DNA of 64,000 nucleotides from Melioribacter sp. (GCA_026417975.1 JAOACD010000009.1:124001-188000), one strand, 5' to 3'. Numbered from the stretch's first letter, positions 28,864 through 38,451 are shown. Numbers and translations are program-made. The notes: generated by a model from the sequence alone, not told the origin.

Positions 28864-30117
28864 ATGAATAAATTTTTTCTGATTTATATTTGTTTATCCA
28901 CTCTAATCCTTGCTCAAGCAAAAATTCTTATTTATATGGATTTACAACAGACTGACCATCTTAAGGCTTATGGTATAGCTTATAATGCGCTTAAAGAAGG
29001 TATGGTAGGTGATTGGTTGTTAAACTATAGAGGTGGCTCGTTTATGTTTGATTATTCTGATAAATTAGCAGCAAAATGTAGACTAAAGGGAGTTGCATTT
29101 CAAACATTATCGCAGCAAGAAGCTGTTCAAGTTTACTCATTGGTTCAAAGTGAAGATCAGAACATGGAGGTCATTAGACTTGAAAAAGCTCCTAAAATTG
29201 CCGTTTATGTTCCTCCAAATTTTAAGCCGTGGGATGATGCAGTCACCCTTGCACTCGATTATGCAGAAGTTCAATATGATAGAGTTTGGGTTGAAGAAAT
29301 TTTAAGGGGTGACTTAGAGAAGTATGATTGGTTACATCTTCATCATGAGGATTTTACAGGACAGTATGGAAAGTTTTATGCATCTTTTAGTAATGCTCCG
29401 TGGTACATAGAACAGCAAAAAATTTATGAAAATGAAGCAAAAAAACTTGGTTTCAAAAAAGTATCTGATATGGAAAAGGCGGTAGTGGTTGCTATAAAAA
29501 ATTATGTTGGCCAAGGTGGGTTTTTATTTGCAATGTGTTCTGCTACAGATACCTATGATATTGCACTTTCAGCGCTAAATGTAGATATTGTTGATAAAAT
29601 GTATGATGGTGACCCACCAGACCCAAATGCACAATCTAAGCTCGATTTTTCTCAAACTTTAGCTTTTCAGGATTTTAAACTTGAGATGAACCCTTTAATT
29701 TATGAATACAGTGATATTGATATCCAACCTTCTGAAATAGGAACTGAACAAAATGACTATTTTACACTTTTTGAATTCTCTGCAAAATATGACCCTGTAC
29801 CAACTATGTTAACTCAAAATCATGTAAATGTAATTCATGGTTTTATGGGCCAGACTACAATGTTTAGAAAAAAATATATTAAAAATTCAGTATATATCCT
29901 TGCAGAACGAGCTGGTACAGACCAAGTGAAGTATATTCATGGGAATTATGGAAGAGGAACTTTTACTTTTTATGGCGGGCATGATCCAGAAGATTACCAA
30001 CATGCCGTGGGAGATCCACCTACAGATTTAAGTCTCTATAAAAATTCACCAGGTTATAGATTAATACTTAATAATATTTTATTCCCAGCAGCTAAAAAAA
30101 AGGAGCAGAAAACTTAA
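28864..30117 (+). CDS. secreted conserved protein of the family often labelled 'asparagine synthetase B'
   Basis: The ATG at 28864 gives a 417-residue protein with a clear signal peptide (MNKFFLIYICLSTLILAQA); an upstream TTG at 28840 would spoil it. Close relatives in Bacteroidota and Ignavibacteria carry the name asparagine synthetase B in databases, but neither the N-terminal Cys glutaminase nor the SGGxDS PP-loop of AsnB is present. Instead it has IYMDLQQTDHLKAYG near the start, a motif GGFLFAMCSATDT with C225, and YGGHDPEDYQH with H373 and E376. These resemble the nucleophile and His-x-Glu of class I glutamine-amidotransferase folds. The function is unknown; location is probably periplasmic. 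It stands alone between a hairpin and the SRP RNA. Confidence 0.75.
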   Translation: MNKFFLIYICLSTLILAQAKILIYMDLQQTDHLKAYGIAYNALKEGMVGDWLLNYRGGSFMFDYSDKLAAKCRLKGVAFQTLSQQEAVQVYSLVQSEDQNMEVIRLEKAPKIAVYVPPNFKPWDDAVTLALDYAEVQYDRVWVEEILRGDLEKYDWLHLHHEDFTGQYGKFYASFSNAPWYIEQQKIYENEAKKLGFKKVSDMEKAVVVAIKNYVGQGGFLFAMCSATDTYDIALSALNVDIVDKMYDGDPPDPNAQSKLDFSQTLAFQDFKLEMNPLIYEYSDIDIQPSEIGTEQNDYFTLFEFSAKYDPVPTMLTQNHVNVIHGFMGQTTMFRKKYIKNSVYILAERAGTDQVKYIHGNYGRGTFTFYGGHDPEDYQHAVGDPPTDLSLYKNSPGYRLILNNILFPAAKKKEQKT

Positions 30118-30151
30118 AGATGCATTTTATAGAGTAAATTTAATTTATATA

Positions 30152-30180
30152 TTTACACCCGAAAGTTTTAATAGTAGTAT
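30152..30180 (+). promoter_or_regulatory. possible promoter of the SRP RNA gene
   Basis: TTTACA at 30152-30157 and TAGTAT at 30175-30180 are 17 bases apart, which would start transcription near 30187, two bases before the RNA's first paired base. The boxes are only moderate sigma-70-like matches in AT-rich DNA, so position is the main support. Confidence 0.35.
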
Positions 30181-30188
30181 AAGTTTAT

Positions 30189-30283
30189 GCCAGATCAAAG
30201 ACCGGCAGGTAGATACCCAACCCCGCCAGGTCCGGAAGGAAGCAACGGTAAGTATCGTGCCTGGGTGGTCTATTTGATCTGGC
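30189..30283 (+). ncRNA. ffs: signal recognition particle RNA, small bacterial type (4.5S-like)
   Basis: The terminal helix GCCAGATCAAA (30189-30199) pairs with TTTGATCTGGC (30273-30283). The tip contains GGTCCGGAAGGAAGCA at 30229-30244, the near-invariant domain IV with the GGAA tetraloop and the asymmetric loop that binds Ffh. The RNA is about 95 nucleotides, typical of the short SRP RNA without an Alu domain. Five T residues follow the closing helix (30284-30288), so the terminal stem probably doubles as the terminator; this overlaps the 3' end of the convergent uvrC gene. Confidence 0.97.
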
Positions 30284-30286
30284 TTT

Positions 30287-32122
30287 TTATTTGTTTTCGA
30301 AAATAGTTTTTTTGTGAAAATATTCAAAAATTAATTTGGCTTTAGCTTTGCCAATAATTTCAGCTAATTTTTCTTCTTCTAAATTTTTTATTTCTTCAAT
30401 GCTAAATTTAGATAAAAGTTTCTGTGCAATTTTTTCTCCTATACCTTTTATTTCAAGAAGTTCGCTTGTAAATGTTCTTTTATTTCTTCTCTCCCTATGA
30501 AATGTGATTGCAAAACGATGAGCTTCGTCTCTAATTTGCTGAAGCAATTTTAAGCTTGATGATGTTTTTGGAATTAGTAACGGTTCCGATTCGTCTTGTA
30601 AGTAAATTTCTTCAAGTCTTTTGGCAAGTCCAATTATTTCGTAATCTTTGATTCCAAGATTTTTTAATGCTTCAATAGCACTTGAAAGCTGACCTTTACC
30701 TCCGTCTACCATAATTAGGTCAGGCATTGTTTCGTTTTCTTCTAATATTTTACTATAACGTCTGTAAATAACTTCTTGCATACTTGCAAAATCGTTTGGG
30801 CCATCTACAGTTTTAATAATGAATTTTCTATATAAGCTTTTTTTTGGTTTGCCATCAATAAAAACTACCATACTTGCAACAGAATCACTACCTTGCAAAT
30901 TTGATATGTCAAAACATTCAATTTTTCTTGGAAGTTTTTTTAGATTCAAGTCTCTTTGAAGAGCTGAAAGAACATATGGAACACTTCCTTCTTTTTTCAT
31001 TCTCTGAAGTTGAATTTCTTCAAGATACAATTGTGCATTTTGTTTGCACATCATTAAAAGGGCTTTTGCCTCGCTTTGCTTTTGGGGAATAATAAATCTA
31101 CATTTTTTAATAGCTCTTTTATTTAACCATTCAATTAAAGTATCAGAATCTTCAGGTTCAACTTCAATTATAATTTCTTTTGGAATTTCAACATACTCAT
31201 TGTAATAAAACTTTATTATTGCAGAGTAAATCTGATTTATGTCTTCATTTTCTTCAGTAGTAAGTGCAAATTGTCTTTTTCCTACAAGTTTTCCAGAACG
31301 AATATTTAAAATTGTTGCTGCCACATCTTTCCCTTCATATGCAGCACTTATGATATCTTTATCTTCCAAATCTGTTGAAACAACTTTTTGTTTAGATGAA
31401 TAGATTTGAAGTTGTTCAATTCTATCGCGAAGTTCCGCAGCTTTTTCAAATTCTAATTTGGATGCAGCTTCATTCATTTGGTGCTTTAACTCTTCAATTA
31501 AATCATCAGTTTTTCCACGCAATACTTTAATGACTTGATTTACCATTTGGTTGTATTGATATTGCGAAATTAGACCTTCGCATGGACCATCACATTTTTT
31601 TATGTGATAATCAAGACATACTTTAAACTTCTTTTTCTGAATTGCTTCTTCAGTTATTTCATATTTGCAACTTCTAATCTTGAAAATCTTATTTATCAAT
31701 CTGAGTGATTGCTTCATATTTTTTACATCGGTATAAGGACCAAAATATTTTGAACCATCATTAACGACATTCCTTGTAGGGTAAATTTGCGGATAAGGTT
31801 CGTTAGTGACTTTAATGTATGGGTATGATTTATCGTCTTTTAAGTTAATATTGTAGCGAGGTTTTAATTCCTTAATTAAATTGTTTTCTAGAACTAAAGC
31901 TTCTATTTCATTATCTGTTACAATTAATTCAATATCAGAAATTTTTGAAACGAGTGCAGCAGTTTTAGGTGAATCAATGTTTTTTTGAAAATAAGAACGA
32001 ACACGATTTCTTAAGTTTTTTGCTTTACCTACATAAATGACTTTTCCTTTATCATTTTTAAATTGATATACGCCAGGTAAAGCAGGGAGATTTTTTAATT
32101 TATCTTCTAATAGTGGGTTCAT
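30287..32122 (-). CDS. uvrC: excinuclease ABC subunit C
   Basis: UvrC makes both cuts around a lesion in nucleotide excision repair. The 611-residue protein has an N-terminal GIY-YIG nuclease domain (GVYQFKND..VIYVGKAKNLRNRVRSYF), a cysteine-bearing region (KVCLDYHIKKCDGPC), a UVR motif near 205-240 (KLEFEKAAELRDRIEQL), the RNase H-like C-terminal nuclease (ECFDISNLQGSDSVASMVVF with catalytic Asp, then MVDGGKGQL) and a helix-hairpin-helix pair at the end (LLEIKGIGEKIAQKLLSKF). It converges on the SRP RNA, with only 3 bases between them. Confidence 0.97.
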   Translation of the reverse strand: MNPLLEDKLKNLPALPGVYQFKNDKGKVIYVGKAKNLRNRVRSYFQKNIDSPKTAALVSKISDIELIVTDNEIEALVLENNLIKELKPRYNINLKDDKSYPYIKVTNEPYPQIYPTRNVVNDGSKYFGPYTDVKNMKQSLRLINKIFKIRSCKYEITEEAIQKKKFKVCLDYHIKKCDGPCEGLISQYQYNQMVNQVIKVLRGKTDDLIEELKHQMNEAASKLEFEKAAELRDRIEQLQIYSSKQKVVSTDLEDKDIISAAYEGKDVAATILNIRSGKLVGKRQFALTTEENEDINQIYSAIIKFYYNEYVEIPKEIIIEVEPEDSDTLIEWLNKRAIKKCRFIIPQKQSEAKALLMMCKQNAQLYLEEIQLQRMKKEGSVPYVLSALQRDLNLKKLPRKIECFDISNLQGSDSVASMVVFIDGKPKKSLYRKFIIKTVDGPNDFASMQEVIYRRYSKILEENETMPDLIMVDGGKGQLSSAIEALKNLGIKDYEIIGLAKRLEEIYLQDESEPLLIPKTSSSLKLLQQIRDEAHRFAITFHRERRNKRTFTSELLEIKGIGEKIAQKLLSKFSIEEIKNLEEEKLAEIIGKAKAKLIFEYFHKKTIFENK

Positions 32123-32150
32123 ATCTTAAATGAAAATAAAAATTATACTT

Positions 32151-32181
32151 CAAAGATAAATGCAAGATTTATAAGAGTAAA
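32151..32181 (-). promoter_or_regulatory. possible Bacteroidota-type promoter of uvrC
   Basis: On the minus strand TATCTTTG (32158-32151) fits TAnnTTTG exactly. The upstream box is TTTA (32181-32178) at a 19-base gap, one mismatch to TTTG; a perfect TTTG lies 25 bases away, outside the usual spacing. The predicted start is near 32145, about 22 bases before the uvrC ATG. Confidence 0.35.
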
Positions 32182-32339
32182 TACAAATAGTTTAGAACAA
32201 AGCTTTAATACACGGCTATTGATTAGAGATAAAGAAATTAACTCATACTTGAGAGGGGTAAATGCTCATTTTTAGAATTTTGATAAGCGTATTTAAGCAA
32301 GTGACTTAATTACTTAGGAGGTGAACAAGATACTACCTT

Positions 32340-33581
32340 TCAATTGAATTTATAATTCTTTGGAATAACAACAATTCCTGTTTCAGAAACTGTAAATCTT
32401 TTTTTGTCTGCTTCTGGATCAAAGCCTATTTCAGTGCCCTCTGGAACAATAACGTTTTTGTCGATTATTGCTCTACGAATTCTTGAGTGTCTGCCAATAT
32501 TACAGTTGTCCATAATAATTGAGTCTGTAATGTAAGTATAGCTATTTACACGAACGTTAAAACCAAGGATTGATCTTTCAACTAATCCTCCAGAAATAAT
32601 TGTTCCATCGGTTATAAGTGAATTTATTGCACGACCTACTCTTTCTCCTTCGTGTGAAACAGTTTTAGCTGGTGGAAATTGTCGTTGCTCTGTTCTAAGT
32701 GGCCACTCTTGGTCGTAAAGGTTAAAATGTGGGTTTACACTTATTAAGTCCATACTCGCTGCGTAATAGCTTTCGATAGTTCCTACATCTACCCAATAAG
32801 GTTGCTCTTTTTTGTTTTCATCAACAAATCTATAAGCTTGAACATGATAATCATTTTTAATCATGTAAGGAATTACATTTTTTCCAAAATCTATATTAGG
32901 TACTTTTTCAGCTTCCATTCTATTCATAACTTCCTTAATTACAGAAACGTTGAAAACATAAATTCCCATATTTACAAATGAGTAATCAGGTTTGTCGGGA
33001 ATCACAGGTGGATTTTTAGGTTTTTCTTGAAATGATGTTACACAATAGTTTGAATCAACTTCTAAAACTCCAAATCTATTTGCTTCATATTTTGGTATAT
33101 CGATAGCAGACAATGTTAATGCTGCTTTTTTTTCGATGTGGTATTGAATCATTTTTAAATAATCCATTTTATAGATGTGGTCGCCAGATAAAATTAATAG
33201 CCATTCATAAACATTATCTAAAATCAAATTGAAGTTTTGGTGAATTGCATTTGCAGTACCTAAATACCATTCTCTTCCTGTTTTGAATTGTGGAGGAATT
33301 GAGTAAATAAATTCCCCTAATTCAGGATTGAAAATGTTCCATGCTTCATAAAGATGACGATTTAAAGAGTCTGATTTATACTGAGTTAATACATAAATTT
33401 TTCTAAATCCAGAGTTTAAGCAATTTGATAAAGTAAAGTCAATTATTCTATACTTCCCACCAAATGGGACTGAAGGCTTGGTTCTTTCTTTTGTAAGAGG
33501 ATAGAGCCTTTCACCTTGTCCTCCAGCTAATATCATTGTTAACGTTTTTCTTAAAATTTCGGAACCAGCATAATTTCTCAT
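32340..33581 (-). CDS. glgC: glucose-1-phosphate adenylyltransferase
   Basis: GlgC makes ADP-glucose for glycogen synthesis. The 413-residue protein has an N-terminal nucleotidyltransferase domain with LAGGQGERLYPLTKERTKPSVPFGGKYRIIDF (activator-binding and ATP sites near 18-48), then WYLGTANAIHQN, SGDHIYKMDY and FQEKPKNP, and a C-terminal left-handed beta-helix of hexapeptide repeats (SIIMDNCNIGRHSRIRRAII). Length is normal. GGAGG lies 5 bases before the ATG. The 217 bases downstream, to uvrC, hold no gene; on the plus strand they carry an isolated AGGAGGTGA (32316-32324) without a useful reading frame. Confidence 0.97.
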   Translation of the reverse strand: MRNYAGSEILRKTLTMILAGGQGERLYPLTKERTKPSVPFGGKYRIIDFTLSNCLNSGFRKIYVLTQYKSDSLNRHLYEAWNIFNPELGEFIYSIPPQFKTGREWYLGTANAIHQNFNLILDNVYEWLLILSGDHIYKMDYLKMIQYHIEKKAALTLSAIDIPKYEANRFGVLEVDSNYCVTSFQEKPKNPPVIPDKPDYSFVNMGIYVFNVSVIKEVMNRMEAEKVPNIDFGKNVIPYMIKNDYHVQAYRFVDENKKEQPYWVDVGTIESYYAASMDLISVNPHFNLYDQEWPLRTEQRQFPPAKTVSHEGERVGRAINSLITDGTIISGGLVERSILGFNVRVNSYTYITDSIIMDNCNIGRHSRIRRAIIDKNVIVPEGTEIGFDPEADKKRFTVSETGIVVIPKNYKFN

Positions 33582-33602
33582 GGCAACCTCCAGTCTTTAC
33601 AT

Positions 33603-33634
33603 AAAATATATTTAATTAAAAATTGATTGGCAAT
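33603..33634 (-). promoter_or_regulatory. possible promoter of glgC
   Basis: On the minus strand ATTG (33634-33631), a 20-base gap and TATATTTT (33610-33603) fit the Bacteroidota pattern with one mismatch in each box. The same bases also read as sigma-70-like TTGCCA, 17 bases, TATATT. The start would be near 33597, 16 bases before the ATG. AT-rich context makes chance matches likely. Confidence 0.35.
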
Positions 33635-33687
33635 TTAATAAATGATTAACTTTGAAATATCTATAGATTATTTGTTTGTAAATAAAT

Positions 33688-35403
33688 ATGAAGCTAGATA
33701 AAAATCCTTTAAGAACTGCATTAATAATAGGATTTATTTCTATACTTGTCTCATTAATAATTATTGTACCTTTAGCAAAAAAAATTATACTTTCTCAATA
33801 TGGTTTTACAAACTTATTTAGGGGTTCACAAAAAGTTCCTGTATTAAGTAGTCATTTTATAGAGAAGTATAATCCTAAAACTCAAGCTATAATTGATGTA
33901 CTTCATTATAGCATACATATAGAACTGTTGCCTGAGAGTAAAACGATTAAAGGAAAAGTCTTAATAAAGTTTGCGATAAATAATAAAAATGCAGAAAAAA
34001 TAGATATTAACTTTTATGATAACCTAAAAATTTTGGATGTAAGAATTAATGATCAAAAAATAGAATACGAGAGGGATGAAACAATTATTCATTTTTATAC
34101 TAAAGGAATTCTAAAAGATACATCTGAAATTAAAATAGTCTATGAAGGCGAACCTAAAAATTTGGGATTTGGGTCTTTTTGTTTTGAAGATAATCAAGGA
34201 GAAAGTTTTGTTTACACTATTAGTGAACCTTTTTATGCATCAACTTGGTTTCCATGCGTCGATAAACCAGACGACAAAGCTTTAGCAGATATATACATTA
34301 CTAACGATTCTTCTTATGTTTCTTTATCAAATGGCAAATTGATAAGAGTATTATCAAATAATTCTAAAAAAACTTACCATTGGAAAACAATTTATCCAAT
34401 CTCTACATATCTTATTACTATTTATTCTGGTAAATACAAATCATATAATCAAAAATATGTTTCAATTACAAATGATACCCTTGACCTTTATTATTATGCA
34501 CTTGCTAATAAATTTGAAGATGCAATTAAGGATTTTTCTGATCATCCTAAGTATATTTATACTTTCGAAAAACTTTTTGGTCCTTATCCTTTTTTAAAAG
34601 AAAAATATGCAGTAGCAGAATTTTTGTGGGAATATGGGGCTATGGAACATCAGACAATTACAGGCATTGGTTCAAGGTTTATAACTGGGAAGAGATTTTT
34701 TCAGGATATGTTGATTCACGAATTAGCTCATCATTGGTGGGGAAATGCTGTTGGGCCAAAGACATGGAAAGATATTTGGCTTAATGAAGGATTTGCTACT
34801 TATTCAGAGGCGTTATATTGGGAATTTCAGGCGGGAAAAAATGCTTTACAATCTACCTTAAATACTAAACGTGGAAAATTTTCATATGGAACTTTGTATA
34901 ATCCAGAAAATAATTTGTTTAGCAATTTAGTTTATAATAAAGGTGCATGGGTACTTCATATGTTAAGAAGAGAAGTTGGTGATTCTAACTTTTTTAAAAT
35001 TCTTAGAACATATTTTCAAACATATAAATATAAAAATGCATCTACAGAAGATTTTCAAAATGTATGCGAAAAAGTTTCTAACAAAAATTTAGATTTCTTC
35101 TTTGATCAGTGGGTTTACAAGGGAGAAGGTATTATTGAGTCCGAATATAATTGGGACGTAAACTTTGAAGGTAATATGTACAAAGTTGTTTTTCAATTAA
35201 ATCAACTTCAAACTGGTTATGATGTATATAAATTTCCTTTCGATATTAAAATTTATTTTGAAAACGATGACCAACCATTAACTAAAAGTTTTTATGTAAA
35301 AGAAAGAAATAGTAAATTTGAATTTTATACCTTAAATAAACCAGTAAAAATAGAAGTTGACCCAGAGAAATGGCTTCTTGCAGAATTTAAAACAGCAAGA
35401 TAA
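33688..35403 (+). CDS. M1 family zinc aminopeptidase, membrane-anchored
   Basis: The 571-residue protein has an N-terminal hydrophobic segment (about residues 11-31) that should anchor it or serve as a signal. It has the M1 exopeptidase motif as GAMEH (canonical GAMEN) near 319 and the zinc site HELAHH..E with H344, E345, H348 and E367 (spacing HExxH-x18-E). The catalytic Tyr region follows near 430 (NLVYNKGAWVLHMLRRE). It is shorter than many M1 enzymes, lacking the large C-terminal helical domain of PepN. It probably trims peptides in the periplasm. The LpxH-type gene follows after 5 bases. Confidence 0.9.
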   Translation: MKLDKNPLRTALIIGFISILVSLIIIVPLAKKIILSQYGFTNLFRGSQKVPVLSSHFIEKYNPKTQAIIDVLHYSIHIELLPESKTIKGKVLIKFAINNKNAEKIDINFYDNLKILDVRINDQKIEYERDETIIHFYTKGILKDTSEIKIVYEGEPKNLGFGSFCFEDNQGESFVYTISEPFYASTWFPCVDKPDDKALADIYITNDSSYVSLSNGKLIRVLSNNSKKTYHWKTIYPISTYLITIYSGKYKSYNQKYVSITNDTLDLYYYALANKFEDAIKDFSDHPKYIYTFEKLFGPYPFLKEKYAVAEFLWEYGAMEHQTITGIGSRFITGKRFFQDMLIHELAHHWWGNAVGPKTWKDIWLNEGFATYSEALYWEFQAGKNALQSTLNTKRGKFSYGTLYNPENNLFSNLVYNKGAWVLHMLRREVGDSNFFKILRTYFQTYKYKNASTEDFQNVCEKVSNKNLDFFFDQWVYKGEGIIESEYNWDVNFEGNMYKVVFQLNQLQTGYDVYKFPFDIKIYFENDDQPLTKSFYVKERNSKFEFYTLNKPVKIEVDPEKWLLAEFKTAR

Positions 35404-35408
35404 TCTAA

Positions 35409-36131
35409 ATGGAAAATATTAAAACATATTTTTTTATCTCAGATTTACATTTGGGACTTGATTCTAAAGAAATAGAAAATCAGAAAGAAAAAAAATTAAT
35501 TTCTTTTCTAAAATTTGCTACAGATAACTGTGATGAGTTATTTATAATGGGTGATTTGTTCGATTATTGGTTTGAGTATAAAAGAGTTATTCAAAAAGGC
35601 TTTTACAGAATTTATGCTGCTATGAAAGAGTTTTCTGAAAATGGTAAGAAAATACATTACTTCATTGGAAACCATGACTTTCTTCACGTGGATTTTTTTG
35701 AAAAAGAGATAGGGGCTTTTCTTTATTACAAACCTTTAACAGTTGATTTAAATGGTAAAAAATTTTTTATAGGACATGGTGATGGATTAATTAAAAATGA
35801 TGTGGGTTATAAAATTTTAAAATCTTTTCTTAGAAATAAATTACTGCAAAGAATTTATTCTCTAATTCATCCAGACTTAGGTATTAAAATTGCAAGCTTT
35901 TCAAGTAAAACTAGTAGACATTATAACTCACGGAAACATAAAGAGGATAATCTTTTCGATATTGCAAAAGAAAAGATTGACTCGGGTTACGATTATGTAG
36001 TGTTTGGCCATTCTCATGTAAGAACTTTTAATAGATATAAACATGGAATATATATAAACCTTGGTTCATGGTTAGAAAAACCATGTTATGGTAAATTTAC
36101 AAATCAATTTGAAATAATTGATTGGGAATAA
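35409..36131 (+). CDS. lpxH: metallophosphoesterase, probable UDP-2,3-diacylglucosamine diphosphatase
   Basis: LpxH removes UMP from UDP-2,3-diacylglucosamine in lipid A synthesis. The 240-residue protein carries the calcineurin-like metal-binding series: SDLHLG (D12, H14), GDLFDYWFEY, GNHD, GHGDG and GHSHV. The motif GDLFDYWFE and the overall length are typical of the LpxH/YbbF family in Bacteroidota. No other lpx genes are near, so lipid A synthesis is inferred from the family. It lies between the peptidase and the penicillin-binding protein genes with gaps of 5 and 2 bases. Confidence 0.8.
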   Translation: MENIKTYFFISDLHLGLDSKEIENQKEKKLISFLKFATDNCDELFIMGDLFDYWFEYKRVIQKGFYRIYAAMKEFSENGKKIHYFIGNHDFLHVDFFEKEIGAFLYYKPLTVDLNGKKFFIGHGDGLIKNDVGYKILKSFLRNKLLQRIYSLIHPDLGIKIASFSSKTSRHYNSRKHKEDNLFDIAKEKIDSGYDYVVFGHSHVRTFNRYKHGIYINLGSWLEKPCYGKFTNQFEIIDWE

Positions 36132-36133
36132 GT

Positions 36134-38398
36134 ATGATGAAAAGTCAAGTCCCTCTTAAAAAGAAAAAGAAAAGTAAAACGTTTTGGTATTTTATTTTTT
36201 TTACGGGATTAATTTTTTTAACAGCTTTTATCTTGCTTGTTAAGTATATTTTCGAAGGACTACCATCACTAGATGAACTTGAAAATCCAAAACCTCAACT
36301 TGCTAGTAATGTTTATAGTATTGATGGAGAGTTAATTGGGCAATTTTTTAAGGAAAACAGAGTTGAAGTTAGTATTGATAGTATTCCTCCATATGTAATT
36401 CATGCATTAATTGCAACTGAGGATAGAAAGTTTTATGACCACTGGGGAGTTGATTTGAGTCGTTTTATTAAGGCGATGATAAAGAATATATTTTTGTTTA
36501 AGAGAGAAGGAGCAAGTACAATTACTCAACAACTTGCAAAAAATCTTTATGAATTAAAAATGCAAAATGAATCATTGTTTGATACAATAATAAGAAAAAT
36601 AAGAGAGTGGATAACAGCTGTTCAGATTGAAAAAACTTATACAAAAAGAGAAATACTTGAAATGTATTTTAATGTACAATGGTTTGGACATGGAGCATAC
36701 GGAATTGCAATGGCTGCTAAAGTTTATTTTGATAAAGATGTCAAAGAGCTAACTATAGATGAAGCCGCGCTACTTATTGCACTTCTTAAGTCGTGGGTTT
36801 ATTATGACCCATATGAAAAATATGATAGAGCAATTATGAGAAGGAATCTTGTATTAAAAAATATGGTTGAAATGGGTTATCTAAGCGAAGAAGAATATGA
36901 AAGGTTAAAAGTAAAACCAATTAAACTATCTTATAAAAGAATTGAACAAGGGATTCGAGGCACTATTGCCCCTCATTTTGTTGAGTATGTACGACAACAA
37001 ATGGAAAAAATTTGTGCAAAATATGGGTATGATTTATATCGTGATGGATTAAATATATATACTACACTCGACAGTAGAATGCAAAGAATCGCAAATAATG
37101 CCGTACAAGTTCATTTATCAGAATTCCAAAAGCAATTTGATAAAGCATGGAGCTGGGAAAAATATAAAGGCGTTATAGATGATTTAATAGACAGAGCGAT
37201 AAAAGATAAATTTGAATATAAGACTGCAAAAAATGAAACTGAAAGAAAAAGTATCTATTACAAACTAAAGAATAACCCGTCTTTTATTGATTCTGTAAAA
37301 AATGCTGCAAAAAATATTGAGGTTGGTTTTGTTGTTTTAGATGTTAAGACAGGTGAAATTAGAGCTATGGTAGGTGGTAGAAATCAAAGATTTTTATATG
37401 GATTAAATCATGTTACTCAAATTCGTAGACAACCAGGCTCGGCATTTAAACCAATTGTCTATACTGTAGCTATCGATAGAGGACTATATCCAGCCTATCC
37501 TATCTTGAACCAACCATTTAATTATAATGGTTGGAGCCCTCAAAATTTTGACTTATCAACAGGAGGGTTTACAACATTAAGACAAGGATTAGCTTATTCA
37601 ATAAATATTGTTGCAGCAAGATTAATAGTAGAAAACTATGCTCCACTCCCAGAGATAGGTAGAATAGCAGAACGAATGGGAATAAAAAGTAAGCTTGAGC
37701 TTTATCCATCTATTGCACTTGGAACTTCTCTTGTGACTCCTCTTGAATTAACTGCAGCTTATGGTACCTTAGCTAATCATGGAATTTATAATGAACCAAT
37801 TTCTATCTTAAAAATAGAAGATAAAGATGGAATGTTGATTGATAAATTTACATCAGAATCACGAGAAGCGATCTCAGAAGAAACAGCATACATAGTAACC
37901 GATATGATGAGAACAGCAATAGATCAAGGTACAGGTGTAGCTGCAAGATATAGATTTAATTTTCAAAGACCAGCTGCAGGTAAAACAGGAACAACACAGG
38001 ATTATGCAGATGCGTGGTTTGTTGGATTTACACCACAACTAGTTGCTGGTGTTTGGGTGGGATTTGATGATCAGAGAATTTCGTTTACCGGAGAGTATGG
38101 ACAAGGAGCTAGAGCGGCCTTACCAATTTGGGCAATTTTTATGCATGATGTTTATGAACAGTTGAAGCTTCCTTTAGAGGATTTTCAACCTCCGTCAAGT
38201 GGTAATGTAGTACCCGTTAAATTTTGTAGGGAATCAATTTTTGAATATGGAAATCCTCGACTTTATTCGAATGATTGTAGGGGTGGTGTATATGTTGATA
38301 TCGCTAATATTAAAAATTTACCATCAAGCTATGATGCAATAAGTGATGCTAAGATTATTAAACCCGACACAGTTTTCGGTAATGGTTTTGGAAGGTGA
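36134..38398 (+). CDS. class A penicillin-binding protein (PBP1a type)
   Basis: This bifunctional enzyme polymerises and cross-links peptidoglycan. I take the ATG at 36134 (754 residues); the upstream in-frame TTG at 36122 lies inside lpxH. After a basic cytoplasmic tail and one membrane helix (about 18-38) comes the GT51 glycosyltransferase domain with catalytic E96 in ATEDRKFYDHWGVD and EGASTITQQLAKNLY. The transpeptidase domain has S436-x-x-K439 (RQPGSAFKP), the SxN motif SIN in AYSINIVAAR, and KTG at 617-619. It is the second wall synthase in the window besides the mre/rod cluster. Confidence 0.96.
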   Translation: MMKSQVPLKKKKKSKTFWYFIFFTGLIFLTAFILLVKYIFEGLPSLDELENPKPQLASNVYSIDGELIGQFFKENRVEVSIDSIPPYVIHALIATEDRKFYDHWGVDLSRFIKAMIKNIFLFKREGASTITQQLAKNLYELKMQNESLFDTIIRKIREWITAVQIEKTYTKREILEMYFNVQWFGHGAYGIAMAAKVYFDKDVKELTIDEAALLIALLKSWVYYDPYEKYDRAIMRRNLVLKNMVEMGYLSEEEYERLKVKPIKLSYKRIEQGIRGTIAPHFVEYVRQQMEKICAKYGYDLYRDGLNIYTTLDSRMQRIANNAVQVHLSEFQKQFDKAWSWEKYKGVIDDLIDRAIKDKFEYKTAKNETERKSIYYKLKNNPSFIDSVKNAAKNIEVGFVVLDVKTGEIRAMVGGRNQRFLYGLNHVTQIRRQPGSAFKPIVYTVAIDRGLYPAYPILNQPFNYNGWSPQNFDLSTGGFTTLRQGLAYSINIVAARLIVENYAPLPEIGRIAERMGIKSKLELYPSIALGTSLVTPLELTAAYGTLANHGIYNEPISILKIEDKDGMLIDKFTSESREAISEETAYIVTDMMRTAIDQGTGVAARYRFNFQRPAAGKTGTTQDYADAWFVGFTPQLVAGVWVGFDDQRISFTGEYGQGARAALPIWAIFMHDVYEQLKLPLEDFQPPSSGNVVPVKFCRESIFEYGNPRLYSNDCRGGVYVDIANIKNLPSSYDAISDAKIIKPDTVFGNGFGR

Positions 38399-38422
38399 AT
38401 TTTATGTAATTAACACATATTT

Positions 38423-38451
38423 TTTGTTCATCTAGTTTGTGATTATTTTTG
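38423..38451 (+). promoter_or_regulatory. Bacteroidota-type promoter of tRNA-Leu
   Basis: TTTG at 38423-38426, a 17-base gap and TATTTTTG at 38444-38451 match both consensus boxes. The predicted start near 38457 lies about 7 bases before the mature tRNA 5' end. The spacing is at the short end of the accepted range. Confidence 0.45.
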
